DNA of 64,000 nt. It comes from Terribacillus saccharophilus. GTDB taxonomy: Bacteria > Bacillota > Bacilli > Bacillales > Amphibacillaceae. The stretch is taken from positions 124,001 to 188,000 of the forward strand of contig NZ_NPBD01000018.1 in assembly GCF_002272745.1 (NCBI RefSeq). Reading direction: 5' to 3'. The notes beneath the pieces were generated by a model, which was not told the DNA's origin, searched no databases, and saw only the letters and a program-made list of their open reading frames with translations. Position 1 is the stretch's first letter. The number at the start of each line of letters is the position of its first letter. A program made the position numbers and the translations under genes. Shown in pieces: positions 53,810 through 61,614 of this stretch.

Positions 53810-54163
53810 GTGTCAGATTTCCAGCTTGGCAGTGTGTTTGTGCATGTGAAAGATGCGAATAAGGCAGCAAATTGGTATGCCAATCTTTTAGGTCAACCTG
53901 ATCCGGAGCCAACCGAAGGACCAGTGCAGTTCATGGAAACTGTTGATGGCAGAGGACTAGTTATCGATGATAACCGGAATAATGCACCAGATATCCGTCC
54001 TGCCTTCATGCTTGAGACGAAAGATATTCGAATTGCATATGAATGCGTTAGCAAACAAGGTGGCAAGATTGTGCGGGACTTGCAGGAAGATGAATCTGTT
54101 GCTTTCTTCAATTTCCAGGATCCTGATGGCAATATCGTCATGGTGTGTGAACAGCGTACATGA
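53810..54163 (+). CDS. VOC (glyoxalase/dioxygenase superfamily) protein
   Basis: 117 residues. Two beta-alpha-beta-beta-beta half-modules: LGSVFVHVKDANKAANWYAN at the start and AFFNFQDPDGNIVMVCE at the end, where the metal-ligand Glu normally lies. Members include fosfomycin-resistance enzymes and glyoxalases; no specific activity can be assigned. GTG at 53810 with GAGGAGG upstream is chosen; the frame reaches 53774. Overlaps the next gene by four bases (ATGA). Confidence 0.83.
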   Translation: MSDFQLGSVFVHVKDANKAANWYANLLGQPDPEPTEGPVQFMETVDGRGLVIDDNRNNAPDIRPAFMLETKDIRIAYECVSKQGGKIVRDLQEDESVAFFNFQDPDGNIVMVCEQRT

Positions 54164-54738
54164 TTATCTGGATTAATGGGGCATTCGGTGCAGGAAAGAC
54201 ACAAACTGCAATTTCTCTACGATACCGGCTGCCGAATGCATTCATTTATGACCCGGAAAAAGCGGGGTTTTACATAAGGGGCAATATACCGAATTCAATG
54301 CAGAAACCCGATTTCCAGCAGCATAAGCTTTGGCGCTCTATCGTATATGAGCATCTAGCTTATATGGCTGCAAAGACGGAAGATGTCATTATCGTTCCGA
54401 TGACAATCACGGAACCGTCCAACTACGAAGAAATCATCGGTCAATTACGTAAGGAAGGTCACCAAGTCTATCATCTTGTGTTAATTGCTTCGGAAGAGAC
54501 ATTGCGTGTGCGTCTTGCCAAGCGGGGAAACAAGCTGAATTCCTGGGCTGCTCAGCAGATACAGCGGTGCGTACAGAGTCTTTCAAATCCAATATTTGAA
54601 AATAAATTGACAACCGATATTATGTCGATAATCGAGGTGGTTGAGGCTATCGGCAGACAAAAGGGTCTTCAACTGCAAAATGATCAACGTTCCTGGTGGA
54701 AGAAACGCTGGCCGCGAGTTACCTCTAGATGGAGGTAG
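54160..54738 (+). CDS. tmrB: TmrB-like P-loop ATPase
   Basis: 192 residues, similar in length to B. subtilis TmrB (197). It begins MIIWINGAFGAGKTQTAI, a Walker A loop near-identical to the TmrB start, followed by a YDPEKAGFYIR segment and a helical C-terminal region (FENKLTTDIMSIIEVVEAIG). TmrB confers tunicamycin resistance by binding the drug at the membrane; related proteins are putative small kinases. The start overlaps the VOC gene stop. Drug specificity is inferred from similarity only. Confidence 0.75.
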   Translation: MIIWINGAFGAGKTQTAISLRYRLPNAFIYDPEKAGFYIRGNIPNSMQKPDFQQHKLWRSIVYEHLAYMAAKTEDVIIVPMTITEPSNYEEIIGQLRKEGHQVYHLVLIASEETLRVRLAKRGNKLNSWAAQQIQRCVQSLSNPIFENKLTTDIMSIIEVVEAIGRQKGLQLQNDQRSWWKKRWPRVTSRWR

Positions 54739-54795
54739 AGTTTTAGACTGTATCAAAACTTATGCTATAAGGTCTCAAAAAAGGTGGTACATAAA

Positions 54796-55281
54796 ATGAG
54801 TATCGAAAATGTAAAAGATTATCTAGCAAATTATAACCGAAGCAGTGATATCATAGAGCTCGATTTATCTAGTGCCACTGTAGATCTAGCTGCTGCTGCA
54901 CTTGGTGTGGAGCCTGCACGAATTGCTAAGACATTAGCATTTAGAGGTAGAGAAGATGGAGAATCTGTTTTGGTAGTTGCTGCAGGGGATGCAAAAATTG
55001 ATAATAAAAAGTTTAAAGAGCTATTCGGTGTAAAAGCACGGATGCTTTCTGCTGAGGAAACGTTAGAACAAACAGGTCATGCTGTTGGCGGAGTTTGTCC
55101 GTTTGGTTTAATAAATAAATTACCTGTGTATATGGACATTTCCTTAAAGCGTTTTTCCACGGTGTTTCCAGCCTGTGGCAGCAGTAATTCAGCAATAGAA
55201 CTAACTTGTGAAGAACTTGCAGAATATGGCAAGGGAAAAGAATGGGTAGATGTATGCAAGAGTTGGGCAGACAATAGTTAA
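54796..55281 (+). CDS. YbaK/EbsC-type aminoacyl-tRNA deacylase
   Basis: 161 residues. YbaK/ProX fold: DLAAAALGVEPARIAKTLAF, VVAAGDAKIDNKKFKELFG, GHAVGGVCPFGL, and PACGSSNSAIELT. These proteins hydrolyse mischarged tRNAs (Ala-tRNA-Pro or Cys-tRNA-Pro). ATG at 54796 has AAAGGTGG eight bases before; the longer frame from 54784 is unlikely. Expressed alone or with the preceding operon. Confidence 0.88.
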   Translation: MSIENVKDYLANYNRSSDIIELDLSSATVDLAAAALGVEPARIAKTLAFRGREDGESVLVVAAGDAKIDNKKFKELFGVKARMLSAEETLEQTGHAVGGVCPFGLINKLPVYMDISLKRFSTVFPACGSSNSAIELTCEELAEYGKGKEWVDVCKSWADNS

Positions 55282-55394
55282 GTAAAAGTATTAGCGGTCT
55301 CATGTAAGGGGTTCCGCTTTGCTTCCATCTCTGACACTGCTAAACTTAGCATGTACCCTATACTTCACATAAAGATAGGTTAGGAGAAAGAATC

Positions 55395-55922
55395 ATGTCA
55401 GATAATAATACAAAAAAAGAGATATTTTCCTGGTTGCGAGCAATCGGGATTGCGGTTGTTATTGCTTTTGGCTGCCGATACTTCCTGTTTACACCGTCAA
55501 CGGTGCATGGAGAGTCAATGCTGCCGACATACCATGATAGCGATCACGTCATTGTCAGCAAAGTTTCGAAAATAGAGCGTAATGATATTGTAGTATTCAA
55601 CGCACCCGATGCAGATGCCCACTATATAAAGCGAGTGATTGGTTTGCCTGGGGATACGATTGAGGTAATAGATAATGTGCTGTATGTGAATGGCGAGGCG
55701 CAGGATCAATCTTATTTGCCAGAGGATATGGTTACTGGTGATTTTAAACTTAAGGAATTGACCGGCGAGGAGAAGGTTCCTGAAGGTGAAGTGTTTGTTA
55801 TGGGTGATAACCGCACAAATAGTAAAGACAGCCGCATGTTCGGCTTCATTTCAGAGAAAGAAGTAATCGGAGAAGTGAAGATGACCTTCTATCCATTCTC
55901 TGATTTCCACATCGGTAATTAA
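55395..55922 (+). CDS. Signal peptidase I
   Basis: 175 residues, Gram-positive SipS type: one N-terminal membrane helix (about 12-30), catalytic Ser in HGESMLPTY (about residue 41), catalytic Lys in YIKRVIGLPGD (about 80) and the GDNRTNSKDSRMFG box. It cleaves secretory signal peptides outside the membrane. SD TAGGAGAAAG. No clear terminator; a CHY zinc-finger gene begins one base after its stop. Confidence 0.92.
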   Translation: MSDNNTKKEIFSWLRAIGIAVVIAFGCRYFLFTPSTVHGESMLPTYHDSDHVIVSKVSKIERNDIVVFNAPDADAHYIKRVIGLPGDTIEVIDNVLYVNGEAQDQSYLPEDMVTGDFKLKELTGEEKVPEGEVFVMGDNRTNSKDSRMFGFISEKEVIGEVKMTFYPFSDFHIGN

Positions 55923-55923
55923 T

Positions 55924-56256
55924 ATGTTTCAGGTACATGGAAAGACAGTAGATGGGGAAACAAGATGTGAACATTATCACTCTCCATTGGATGTCATAGC
56001 AATCAAGTTCGCTTGCTGCAATCAATTTTATCCTTGTCACCAATGCCATGAAGAAACGGTCGGTCATAAGGTTGAAGTCTGGCCGAAAGACCAATTCGAT
56101 GAAAAAGCGATACTATGCGGGGTGTGTAAAACAACACTCAGTATCAATCAGTACATGCATACAGATCATTGCCCGGACTGTAAAGCAGCATTCAACCCAG
56201 GCTGTCAGCTGCATCATCATCTATATTTCGAAACAACAAAAAGAGACTGTCGTTGA
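55924..56256 (+). CDS. CHY zinc-finger protein
   Basis: 110 residues with the CHY-type cysteine/histidine array: CEHYHSPLDV, KFACCNQFYPCHQCHEE, ILCGVCKTTL and HTDHCPDC followed by C and HHH near the end. These bind several zinc ions; in bacteria the function is unknown. The start codon is separated from the signal peptidase stop by one base and has no clear ribosome site, so translational coupling is likely. Ends in a bidirectional terminator. Confidence 0.85.
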   Translation: MFQVHGKTVDGETRCEHYHSPLDVIAIKFACCNQFYPCHQCHEETVGHKVEVWPKDQFDEKAILCGVCKTTLSINQYMHTDHCPDCKAAFNPGCQLHHHLYFETTKRDCR

Positions 56257-56272
56257 CTGACAGTCTCTTTTT
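56238..56272. terminator. Bidirectional intrinsic terminator
   Basis: AAAAAGAGACTGTC (56238-56251) with GACAGTCTCTTTTT (56259-56272), between the CHY gene and the convergent antiporter gene. Confidence 0.9.
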
Positions 56273-56275
56273 GTT

Positions 56276-57442
56276 TTAGGAAACAGACCGCTGCTGTGAA
56301 GTATCTCCTGTTTTGGAGAAGATAAATTTCAGCATGGATGGTGTTACAAGTGTTGTCACAATGACCATGATTATAATACTTGTGTAGTATTCCGGATCCA
56401 GTAAGCCTGAGCTTAAACCAGTACCAGCAATGATTAATGCAACTTCGCCTCTTGAAACCATACCAGTTCCAATGGCCATGGAGGATCTGCCGTTGAATCC
56501 GGTCAGTCTTGCTCCCAGCGCTCCTCCTAGTAGTTTTGTAACAATAGCCATAATGCTGATAAGCACAATGAACAGAATCTGAGATCCAACCCCATCTAAG
56601 CTAATATTCAAACCGATGCTCACAAAAAATACGGGAACGAAGACTCCATAAGCAATCGGCTCTAATTTATGTTCTACTACGTCCTTGTATTCTGTTTGGG
56701 AAATAGCAATACCAGCTGCAAATGCACCGATAATACCTGCAACGCCCATATATTCAGCGAAGTAGCTAAAAACCAGCGCAAGAATGATGCCAGCAGAAAC
56801 GATTGTCTCACTTACCTTGAAGCGAGCGAACAGTTTCATAGCTAACGGAATCAGCCAAATGCACGCGACAATGATGACACCGAAGAAGAGTACTTTTTTC
56901 CCGATTAAAGCGCCCAGACTGACTGATTCACCTGTACCTAGCACGCTCATTAGTACTGCAAGCAGTACGACGACGAGAATATCATCAACAACAGCTGCTC
57001 CAAGGATTGTTGTACCTTCTCGTGAATTCAGCTTGTTCATTTCCTTTAATGCCTGTACAGAAATACTGACACTCGTCGCGCAGAAGAGTAAGGCCAAAAA
57101 CAGTGCGTGTCCCTGACTCATTCCAAATGCAAGGGCAAGGCTGTAACCACCGATGAATGGGAAAATAACACCGAGAACAGCAACTGCAAAAGCGGATTTC
57201 CAGTTTTCTTTCAGCTGTTGCAGATCTGTTTCCAGTCCGGCAATGAACATGAGGACAAGTACTCCGATTTCGGAGAATTCATGGATGAAGGAAGTTTGCT
57301 GTATCCAGCCGAGTACTGCAGGTCCAAGGATGACACCGGCGAGCAGTTCTCCCAAAACAGATGGCTGCCCAATCTTTAAGGCTAGCTGTCCAGCAATCTT
57401 CGTAAACAACAAAATTAAAGCTAAGTGCAAAATAAATTCCAT
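56276..57442 (-). CDS. Na+/H+ antiporter, CPA2 family (NapA/GerN-like)
   Basis: 388 residues, about 12 membrane helices. CPA2 features: LLAGVILGPAVLGW, LMFIAGLETDLQQL, the ion-binding double Asp in GAAVVDDILVVVLL, and FFVSIGLNISLDG, with GMVSRGEVALIIAGTGL near the end. It lacks the C-terminal TrkA domains of KefB types. It exchanges Na+ (or K+) for protons. The message has a roughly 150-base leader with a promoter, a GC-rich hairpin and an intrinsic terminator before the start codon, suggesting ligand-controlled attenuation. Confidence 0.88.
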   Translation of the reverse strand: MEFILHLALILLFTKIAGQLALKIGQPSVLGELLAGVILGPAVLGWIQQTSFIHEFSEIGVLVLMFIAGLETDLQQLKENWKSAFAVAVLGVIFPFIGGYSLALAFGMSQGHALFLALLFCATSVSISVQALKEMNKLNSREGTTILGAAVVDDILVVVLLAVLMSVLGTGESVSLGALIGKKVLFFGVIIVACIWLIPLAMKLFARFKVSETIVSAGIILALVFSYFAEYMGVAGIIGAFAAGIAISQTEYKDVVEHKLEPIAYGVFVPVFFVSIGLNISLDGVGSQILFIVLISIMAIVTKLLGGALGARLTGFNGRSSMAIGTGMVSRGEVALIIAGTGLSSGLLDPEYYTSIIIMVIVTTLVTPSMLKFIFSKTGDTSQQRSVS

Positions 57443-57482
57443 ATCTTACTCCTTTGTAAATTATTTATGCAATTCCGGCCGC

Positions 57483-57562
57483 AAAAAAAGGCATATCCGC
57501 CAGTTTTCACTGTGGATATGCCTAAAATGGACACAGAGGGGCCTGGGGTGGCAGGCTCCTCC
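57483..57562 (-). promoter_or_regulatory. Attenuator-like leader of the antiporter gene (candidate riboswitch)
   Basis: Minus strand, in order: a GC-rich hairpin (about 57536-57562) whose loop is CCACC, then a perfect 10-bp terminator stem AGGCATATCC/GGATATGCCT (57489-57523) followed by seven T (57483-57489). A terminator between promoter and start codon, preceded by a compact structured element, is the layout of a transcriptional riboswitch. The aptamer class was not recognised. Confidence 0.6.
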
Positions 57563-57596
57563 GGAAAATGCATATGTAATTAATTTATAGTTACTC

Positions 57597-57625
57597 ATTA
57601 TAGAGTAGTTATAGAACTAAAACAA
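57597..57625 (-). promoter_or_regulatory. Promoter of the antiporter leader
   Basis: Minus strand TTGTTT (57620-57625), 17-bp spacer, TATAAT (57597-57602). Transcription would start near 57590, about 150 bases before the antiporter start. Confidence 0.75.
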
Positions 57626-57698
57626 CCACTTTTCATCTGTTTGCAGCTGGCAAAAAAGGGAAAACAGGTGACGTAACCTATGCAAAGGAGTGACGGTC

Positions 57699-58895
57699 GT
57701 GAAAAATACATTTGATTTTCATACAAAACAAGGACTCTATCAGCATATTGAAGAGACACTTGCATTCTATTATCCTGCAGCAATAGACAGTTCATACGGA
57801 GGGTATCACGAGGGCTATTATTTGGATGGAACGCTCACTGAGGATACGACCAAACATATTGTCGGACAAGCGCGCCACTTGTACAATTTCAGTGTCGGCT
57901 TCAAACTTACGGAAAAAATTGAATATCGAGAGGCGGCCGAGCACGGTATAACCTTTTTCCAAGAGACACTGTGGGACAAAGAGTATGGTGGTTATTTTAC
58001 AGAGCTGAAGAATGGCAGTGTGACAGATGATAAGAAGCTGACATATGGTCATGCATTTATATTCCGGGCTGCGGTAGCTGCAGTGGATGCAGGAATAGAA
58101 GGAGCGGAGGAATTACTTTCGGACATCTATCAAGTGCTGGAAGAAAGATTCTATGAACCATCCGCAAAACTATATAAAGATGAAGCATCCCGTGATTGGT
58201 CCAGCTTTTTGGAATACCGCGGACAGAATTGCAATATGCACATATGTGAGTCAGCAATTACCGCATATGAAACAACAGGTCAGCAAAGATATCTGGATCA
58301 AGCTTTAAACATTGCAGACCAAGTAACCAATAAACTTGCGGCTCAAAGTAACGGACTTATATGGGAAAACTACGATGAGGCTTGGATGAAGAATGAACAA
58401 TTCAATCATGGCGAGACAAGGGATGAATTTCGCGCCTATGGGTTCGTTGGAGGACACCAATTTGAATGGAGCAAGCTCCTTGCTTGGCTATATATTCACA
58501 AGCAAGACAGCGGGCTGCTTGAACGTGCGGAAGAGCTTTATCAAACTGGCTGGAATCTTTACCACGATCAAAACCAAGGCGGCATATTCTTTGTGATGAG
58601 CCCTGATAAAGAGTTGATTGATAAAGGGAAATCTTATTGGGTTTTAGCAGAAACACTAGCGGCATCAGCATTGCTGCATGGCCAGACTGGAAATGATGTT
58701 TATAGTGAGCATTATGATGAGCTATTCCGATATGTACAGGAACATTTCATTGATCCAGAACATGGTGCTTGGTATCAATGGCTCACAGCCGATAATAAAG
58801 TGGAGGACGAGGTTAAAAGCCCTTCACCGAAAACGGATTATCATCCGATTAGTGCCAGCTATCTGATAGCGACTTACCGTGGAGAGGATCTGTAG
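57699..58895 (+). CDS. AGE-family sugar epimerase/isomerase
   Basis: 398 residues with the (alpha/alpha)6-barrel motifs of N-acylglucosamine 2-epimerases: GQARHLYNFSVGF, GHAFIFRAAVAA, NCNMHICESAITAYE, GHQFEWSKLLAWLYI and the Glu/His-rich active-site helices. It matches the mannose isomerase/YihS branch, which converts aldoses such as mannose to ketoses. GTG at 57699 has AAAGGAG eight bases before; the GTG at 57690 is too close. Divergent from the antiporter gene. Confidence 0.85.
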   Translation: MKNTFDFHTKQGLYQHIEETLAFYYPAAIDSSYGGYHEGYYLDGTLTEDTTKHIVGQARHLYNFSVGFKLTEKIEYREAAEHGITFFQETLWDKEYGGYFTELKNGSVTDDKKLTYGHAFIFRAAVAAVDAGIEGAEELLSDIYQVLEERFYEPSAKLYKDEASRDWSSFLEYRGQNCNMHICESAITAYETTGQQRYLDQALNIADQVTNKLAAQSNGLIWENYDEAWMKNEQFNHGETRDEFRAYGFVGGHQFEWSKLLAWLYIHKQDSGLLERAEELYQTGWNLYHDQNQGGIFFVMSPDKELIDKGKSYWVLAETLAASALLHGQTGNDVYSEHYDELFRYVQEHFIDPEHGAWYQWLTADNKVEDEVKSPSPKTDYHPISASYLIATYRGEDL

Positions 58896-58953
58896 CGTAA
58901 TGCGCAGATTCCTTTTCTTATTGCTATAATGAGAAGGAAGGGAGCGGATTAGT

Positions 58954-59505
58954 ATGTATGAAAGTGAAAGATTGCAAATCAAACCATTAGAGAAAAAGCA
59001 TGCCAGTGAGCTTCTGGATCTGAATCTGCGGAACAGAGAACTTTTCGAGTCTATTTCGCCAGTAGACCGTAGTGATTCGGACTACACACTGGAGAAATAC
59101 AAAAAGAATATTGAAGCAGCACAAAAAGATTGGCAGGAAGATAAACGCTACGAATTCGGAATATTCCTAAAACAGGAAGATGTCCTGATTGGAACGGCTT
59201 CCTTATTCTTTATTGAGCGGAATACAGCTGAAAAATGCATGATCGGTTATTCACTGGATGAAGCACATAATGGTAAGGGATATATGACGGAAGCAGTGCA
59301 GCTTGTATTGGATTTTGCTTTTGAAGATGGGAAATTCCACAGGATTGAAGCAGGAGTAATGCCGCGAAACCTAGGGTCGGTTGCGGTACTGGAGAAATGT
59401 GGGTTCCAACGAGAAGGATTGGAACGCGACTTGCTGCGTATTGATGGCAAGTTCGAGGATCATTATAAGTATTCTATACTGACGACTGATCCGCGTACAA
59501 ACTAA
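58954..59505 (+). CDS. GNAT acetyltransferase, RimJ-like
   Basis: 183 residues. RimJ/RimL pattern: ESERLQIKPLEKKHASELLD, CMIGYSLDEAHNGKGYMTEA (acetyl-CoA loop NGKGYMT), and GVMPRNLGSVAVLEKCGFQREG. Probably an N-acetyltransferase for a ribosomal protein or small amine. SD AAGGAAGGGAG. The terminator after it is shared with the convergent transporter gene. Confidence 0.86.
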   Translation: MYESERLQIKPLEKKHASELLDLNLRNRELFESISPVDRSDSDYTLEKYKKNIEAAQKDWQEDKRYEFGIFLKQEDVLIGTASLFFIERNTAEKCMIGYSLDEAHNGKGYMTEAVQLVLDFAFEDGKFHRIEAGVMPRNLGSVAVLEKCGFQREGLERDLLRIDGKFEDHYKYSILTTDPRTN

Positions 59506-59506
59506 A

Positions 59507-59537
59507 AACCCAGGAGCATTCATTGCTCCTGGGTTAG
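59507..59537. terminator. Bidirectional intrinsic terminator
   Basis: AACCCAGGAGCA (59507-59518) with TGCTCCTGGGTT (59524-59535) between the GNAT and the OFA transporter genes. Confidence 0.82.
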
Positions 59538-59540
59538 TCA

Positions 59541-60770
59541 TTAATGCTGCTGGGATGGAACTGGGCGTGAATGCCGGCGTTCTTTATTCTTCTTAGCAGC
59601 AACTGGCTGCTGCGGGCTGCGGACTGTGACCGCAAGGAAGAATGAAATGACACAAAGTACGGCGATGGCTACGAATGTCGGCTGGAAACCTCCAAGCAGT
59701 GATGCGATGAATGAGCCTCCTAATGCACCGATACCAAACCCCTGATAAATGACACCATAGTTTTTACTTTGATTTCTCAATCCGAAATAATCTGCGACGA
59801 TAGTCGGGAAGACTGTGATGTTACCGCCAAAGAAGAATGCAATGGCCGCCACACAGACGAAGAACAATGTTGTTGATAGTTCCACCATGCTTAATACTGC
59901 AACAGCTCCTGCAGTGACAAGAAGTCCTGCTGCAACCAAGTACAGACGTTCCACTTTATCAGATAGTGCGCCTAGCACAACTCTACCAGTCGTATTACAG
60001 ATAGCTACGACAGCTACTGCATTCGCTGCAGTAGCAGCAGATAGACCCGCAAGTTCCATGCCGGCATCTTTAACGATACCGATTAAATACAAGCCGCTCA
60101 TGCAAGCTGTAAGGAAGATGACAAATAGAATGTATGCTTGTTTCGTATGCAGCATTTCCTTAATACTGAAGTCTTTAGTTTGAGCCCCAGTAGTAGTTTC
60201 CTGTGGAAGAATAGCATCTTTAAGGAAGAAGGCTCCTCCGCAGATTAGGATGATTGCAGCTATTCCCCAAATTAGGAATGTAGCTTGTACTCCAGCTGAT
60301 GAAAGCAATGCTTGGTTAATATATTTGAAGACTAAGCTTCCTGTCCCGAAAGCACCTACTGATATACCAGATATGAGGCCTTTCTTTTCCGGGAACCATT
60401 TGATTACGTTCGATAGTGTAGTGATATAAGCAATACCATTGGCGAATCCGACAACAACACCTGCTAATAGATAGATGAGCCATAGTGATGTAGCTAGAGA
60501 GCTTAGTATCAGCCCAGCACCGAGCAGGATACCAGCAAATATGACCAGCTTCTTGATTCCGAGTTTATCCTGCAGCTTTCCGCCGAAAAGAGTGGCTACT
60601 GCCAGTGCGAAACTCGTAATCGAGAAGGTGATCGCTACCGAAGATGTGCTCCACCCATATGCATCAGCCAATGGCTGGTTAAATAGACTCCATGTATAAA
60701 TAGTACCTAGACCAATTTGGGTTATGATTGTACCTAGTACAATCAGCCAGCGATTCGTTCCTGTTTTCAT
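59541..60770 (-). CDS. OFA-family MFS transporter
   Basis: 409 residues, 12 membrane helices. Start MKTGTNRWLIVLGTIITQIG then GTIYTWSLFNQPLADAYGWS marks the oxalate/formate antiporter (OFA) family, which includes E. coli YhjX, a pyruvate-induced transporter. Motif A-like FGGKLQDKLGIKK and a polar, Lys/Arg-rich C-terminus. It lies downstream of, and in the same direction as, a LytS/LytR-type sensor pair, resembling the YpdAB-YhjX pyruvate module. A cre box overlaps its likely promoter. Confidence 0.85.
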   Translation of the reverse strand: MKTGTNRWLIVLGTIITQIGLGTIYTWSLFNQPLADAYGWSTSSVAITFSITSFALAVATLFGGKLQDKLGIKKLVIFAGILLGAGLILSSLATSLWLIYLLAGVVVGFANGIAYITTLSNVIKWFPEKKGLISGISVGAFGTGSLVFKYINQALLSSAGVQATFLIWGIAAIILICGGAFFLKDAILPQETTTGAQTKDFSIKEMLHTKQAYILFVIFLTACMSGLYLIGIVKDAGMELAGLSAATAANAVAVVAICNTTGRVVLGALSDKVERLYLVAAGLLVTAGAVAVLSMVELSTTLFFVCVAAIAFFFGGNITVFPTIVADYFGLRNQSKNYGVIYQGFGIGALGGSFIASLLGGFQPTFVAIAVLCVISFFLAVTVRSPQQPVAAKKNKERRHSRPVPSQQH

Positions 60771-60833
60771 GAGAAGTCCCTCATTTCATCTGCGTTGTTT
60801 TGATAGTTTTATCATATCCGCTGCAGATGCATC

Positions 60834-60847
60834 TGAAAGCGTTTTCT
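60834..60847 (-). promoter_or_regulatory. cre box at the OFA transporter promoter
   Basis: TGAAAGCGTTTTCT matches the CcpA consensus TGWAANCGNTNWCA with one mismatch. On the minus strand it abuts TTTCAG (-35-like) followed 16 bases on by TATGAT, so carbon-catabolite control is likely. Confidence 0.65.
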
Positions 60848-60880
60848 CGTGAGTTGCTCTATTTGAGGAATGAATGGTCC

Positions 60881-61612
60881 TTAAAGGCGCATAATCTGTC
60901 GAAACTCTTTTGCTTTACTTCGGCTGACCGGAATTTGCTCACCCAGTCCTTTCATTTTGACAAGATACGTATTATGGAACCAAGGAAGAATCTCATGTAT
61001 TTTTTCCGTGTTTACTATATAAGAACGATGGCAGCGGAAAAACGTGTCTGCTGGCAGCTGCTGTTCAAAAGTACTGATAGAACCGGGGTAAGTATATACC
61101 TCATCCTTTGTGTGTACGGTTGTCTGCTTTTCATCGGCCTCGGCATAGGCGATTTCCTTCAGATTGATCACATAGATCTTCTCGTCCTTCCAAACATTGA
61201 GCCGTGCTGGTGTTTCTGCCGGTTCTATTCGATCAATATCTGCCGATGCTTTCTGCGATTCAAGCTTCTTAAGCATTGCCGCAACGCGTTCCTCGCTGTA
61301 TGGCTTCAATATATAATCGAATGCTTCAAGCTCAAATGCTTTAGCTGCATGTTCTTTATAGGCTGTGGTAAATACGATTATTGGTTTATGCTTGAACTGG
61401 GCCAAGCTTCCCGCAAGCATCATGCCATCCAGTGACGGCAGGTTGATATCGAGGAACAGTACATCCGTCGTGTTTTCCTGAAAATACTTCAGCACATCCA
61501 ATCCATCATCGAAGCGGTCAGTCACCTCGATGGAACTGTATGTATCAATTAAGTACTGCAGCTCCTCTTGTGCAGGTAATTCATCTTCTGCAATGATTGC
61601 ACGTAGTGTCAT
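60881..61612 (-). CDS. LytTR-type response regulator (LytR/BtsR-like)
   Basis: 243 residues. Receiver domain with acidic pair in AEDELPAQEEL, phospho-Asp in VLFLDINLPSLDG and Lys in ILKPYSEE. C-terminal LytTR DNA-binding domain (IAYAEADEKQTTVHTKDE, TFFRCHRSYIVNTEKI). Partner of the adjacent LytS-type kinase. It begins three bases after the kinase stop. Target genes probably include the OFA transporter downstream. Confidence 0.9.
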   Translation of the reverse strand: MTLRAIIAEDELPAQEELQYLIDTYSSIEVTDRFDDGLDVLKYFQENTTDVLFLDINLPSLDGMMLAGSLAQFKHKPIIVFTTAYKEHAAKAFELEAFDYILKPYSEERVAAMLKKLESQKASADIDRIEPAETPARLNVWKDEKIYVINLKEIAYAEADEKQTTVHTKDEVYTYPGSISTFEQQLPADTFFRCHRSYIVNTEKIHEILPWFHNTYLVKMKGLGEQIPVSRSKAKEFRQIMRL

Positions 61613-61614
61613 GG

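Noticed and set aside
55282..55394. AGCGG...CCGCT near-hairpin after the YbaK-type gene as a terminator
   Set aside because: Short arms, long loop and no T run; too weak to call.
60800..61435. Plus-strand 211-residue frame across the LytTR regulator
   Set aside because: Cys/Phe-rich antisense shadow with no ribosome site; the minus strand encodes a clear response regulator.
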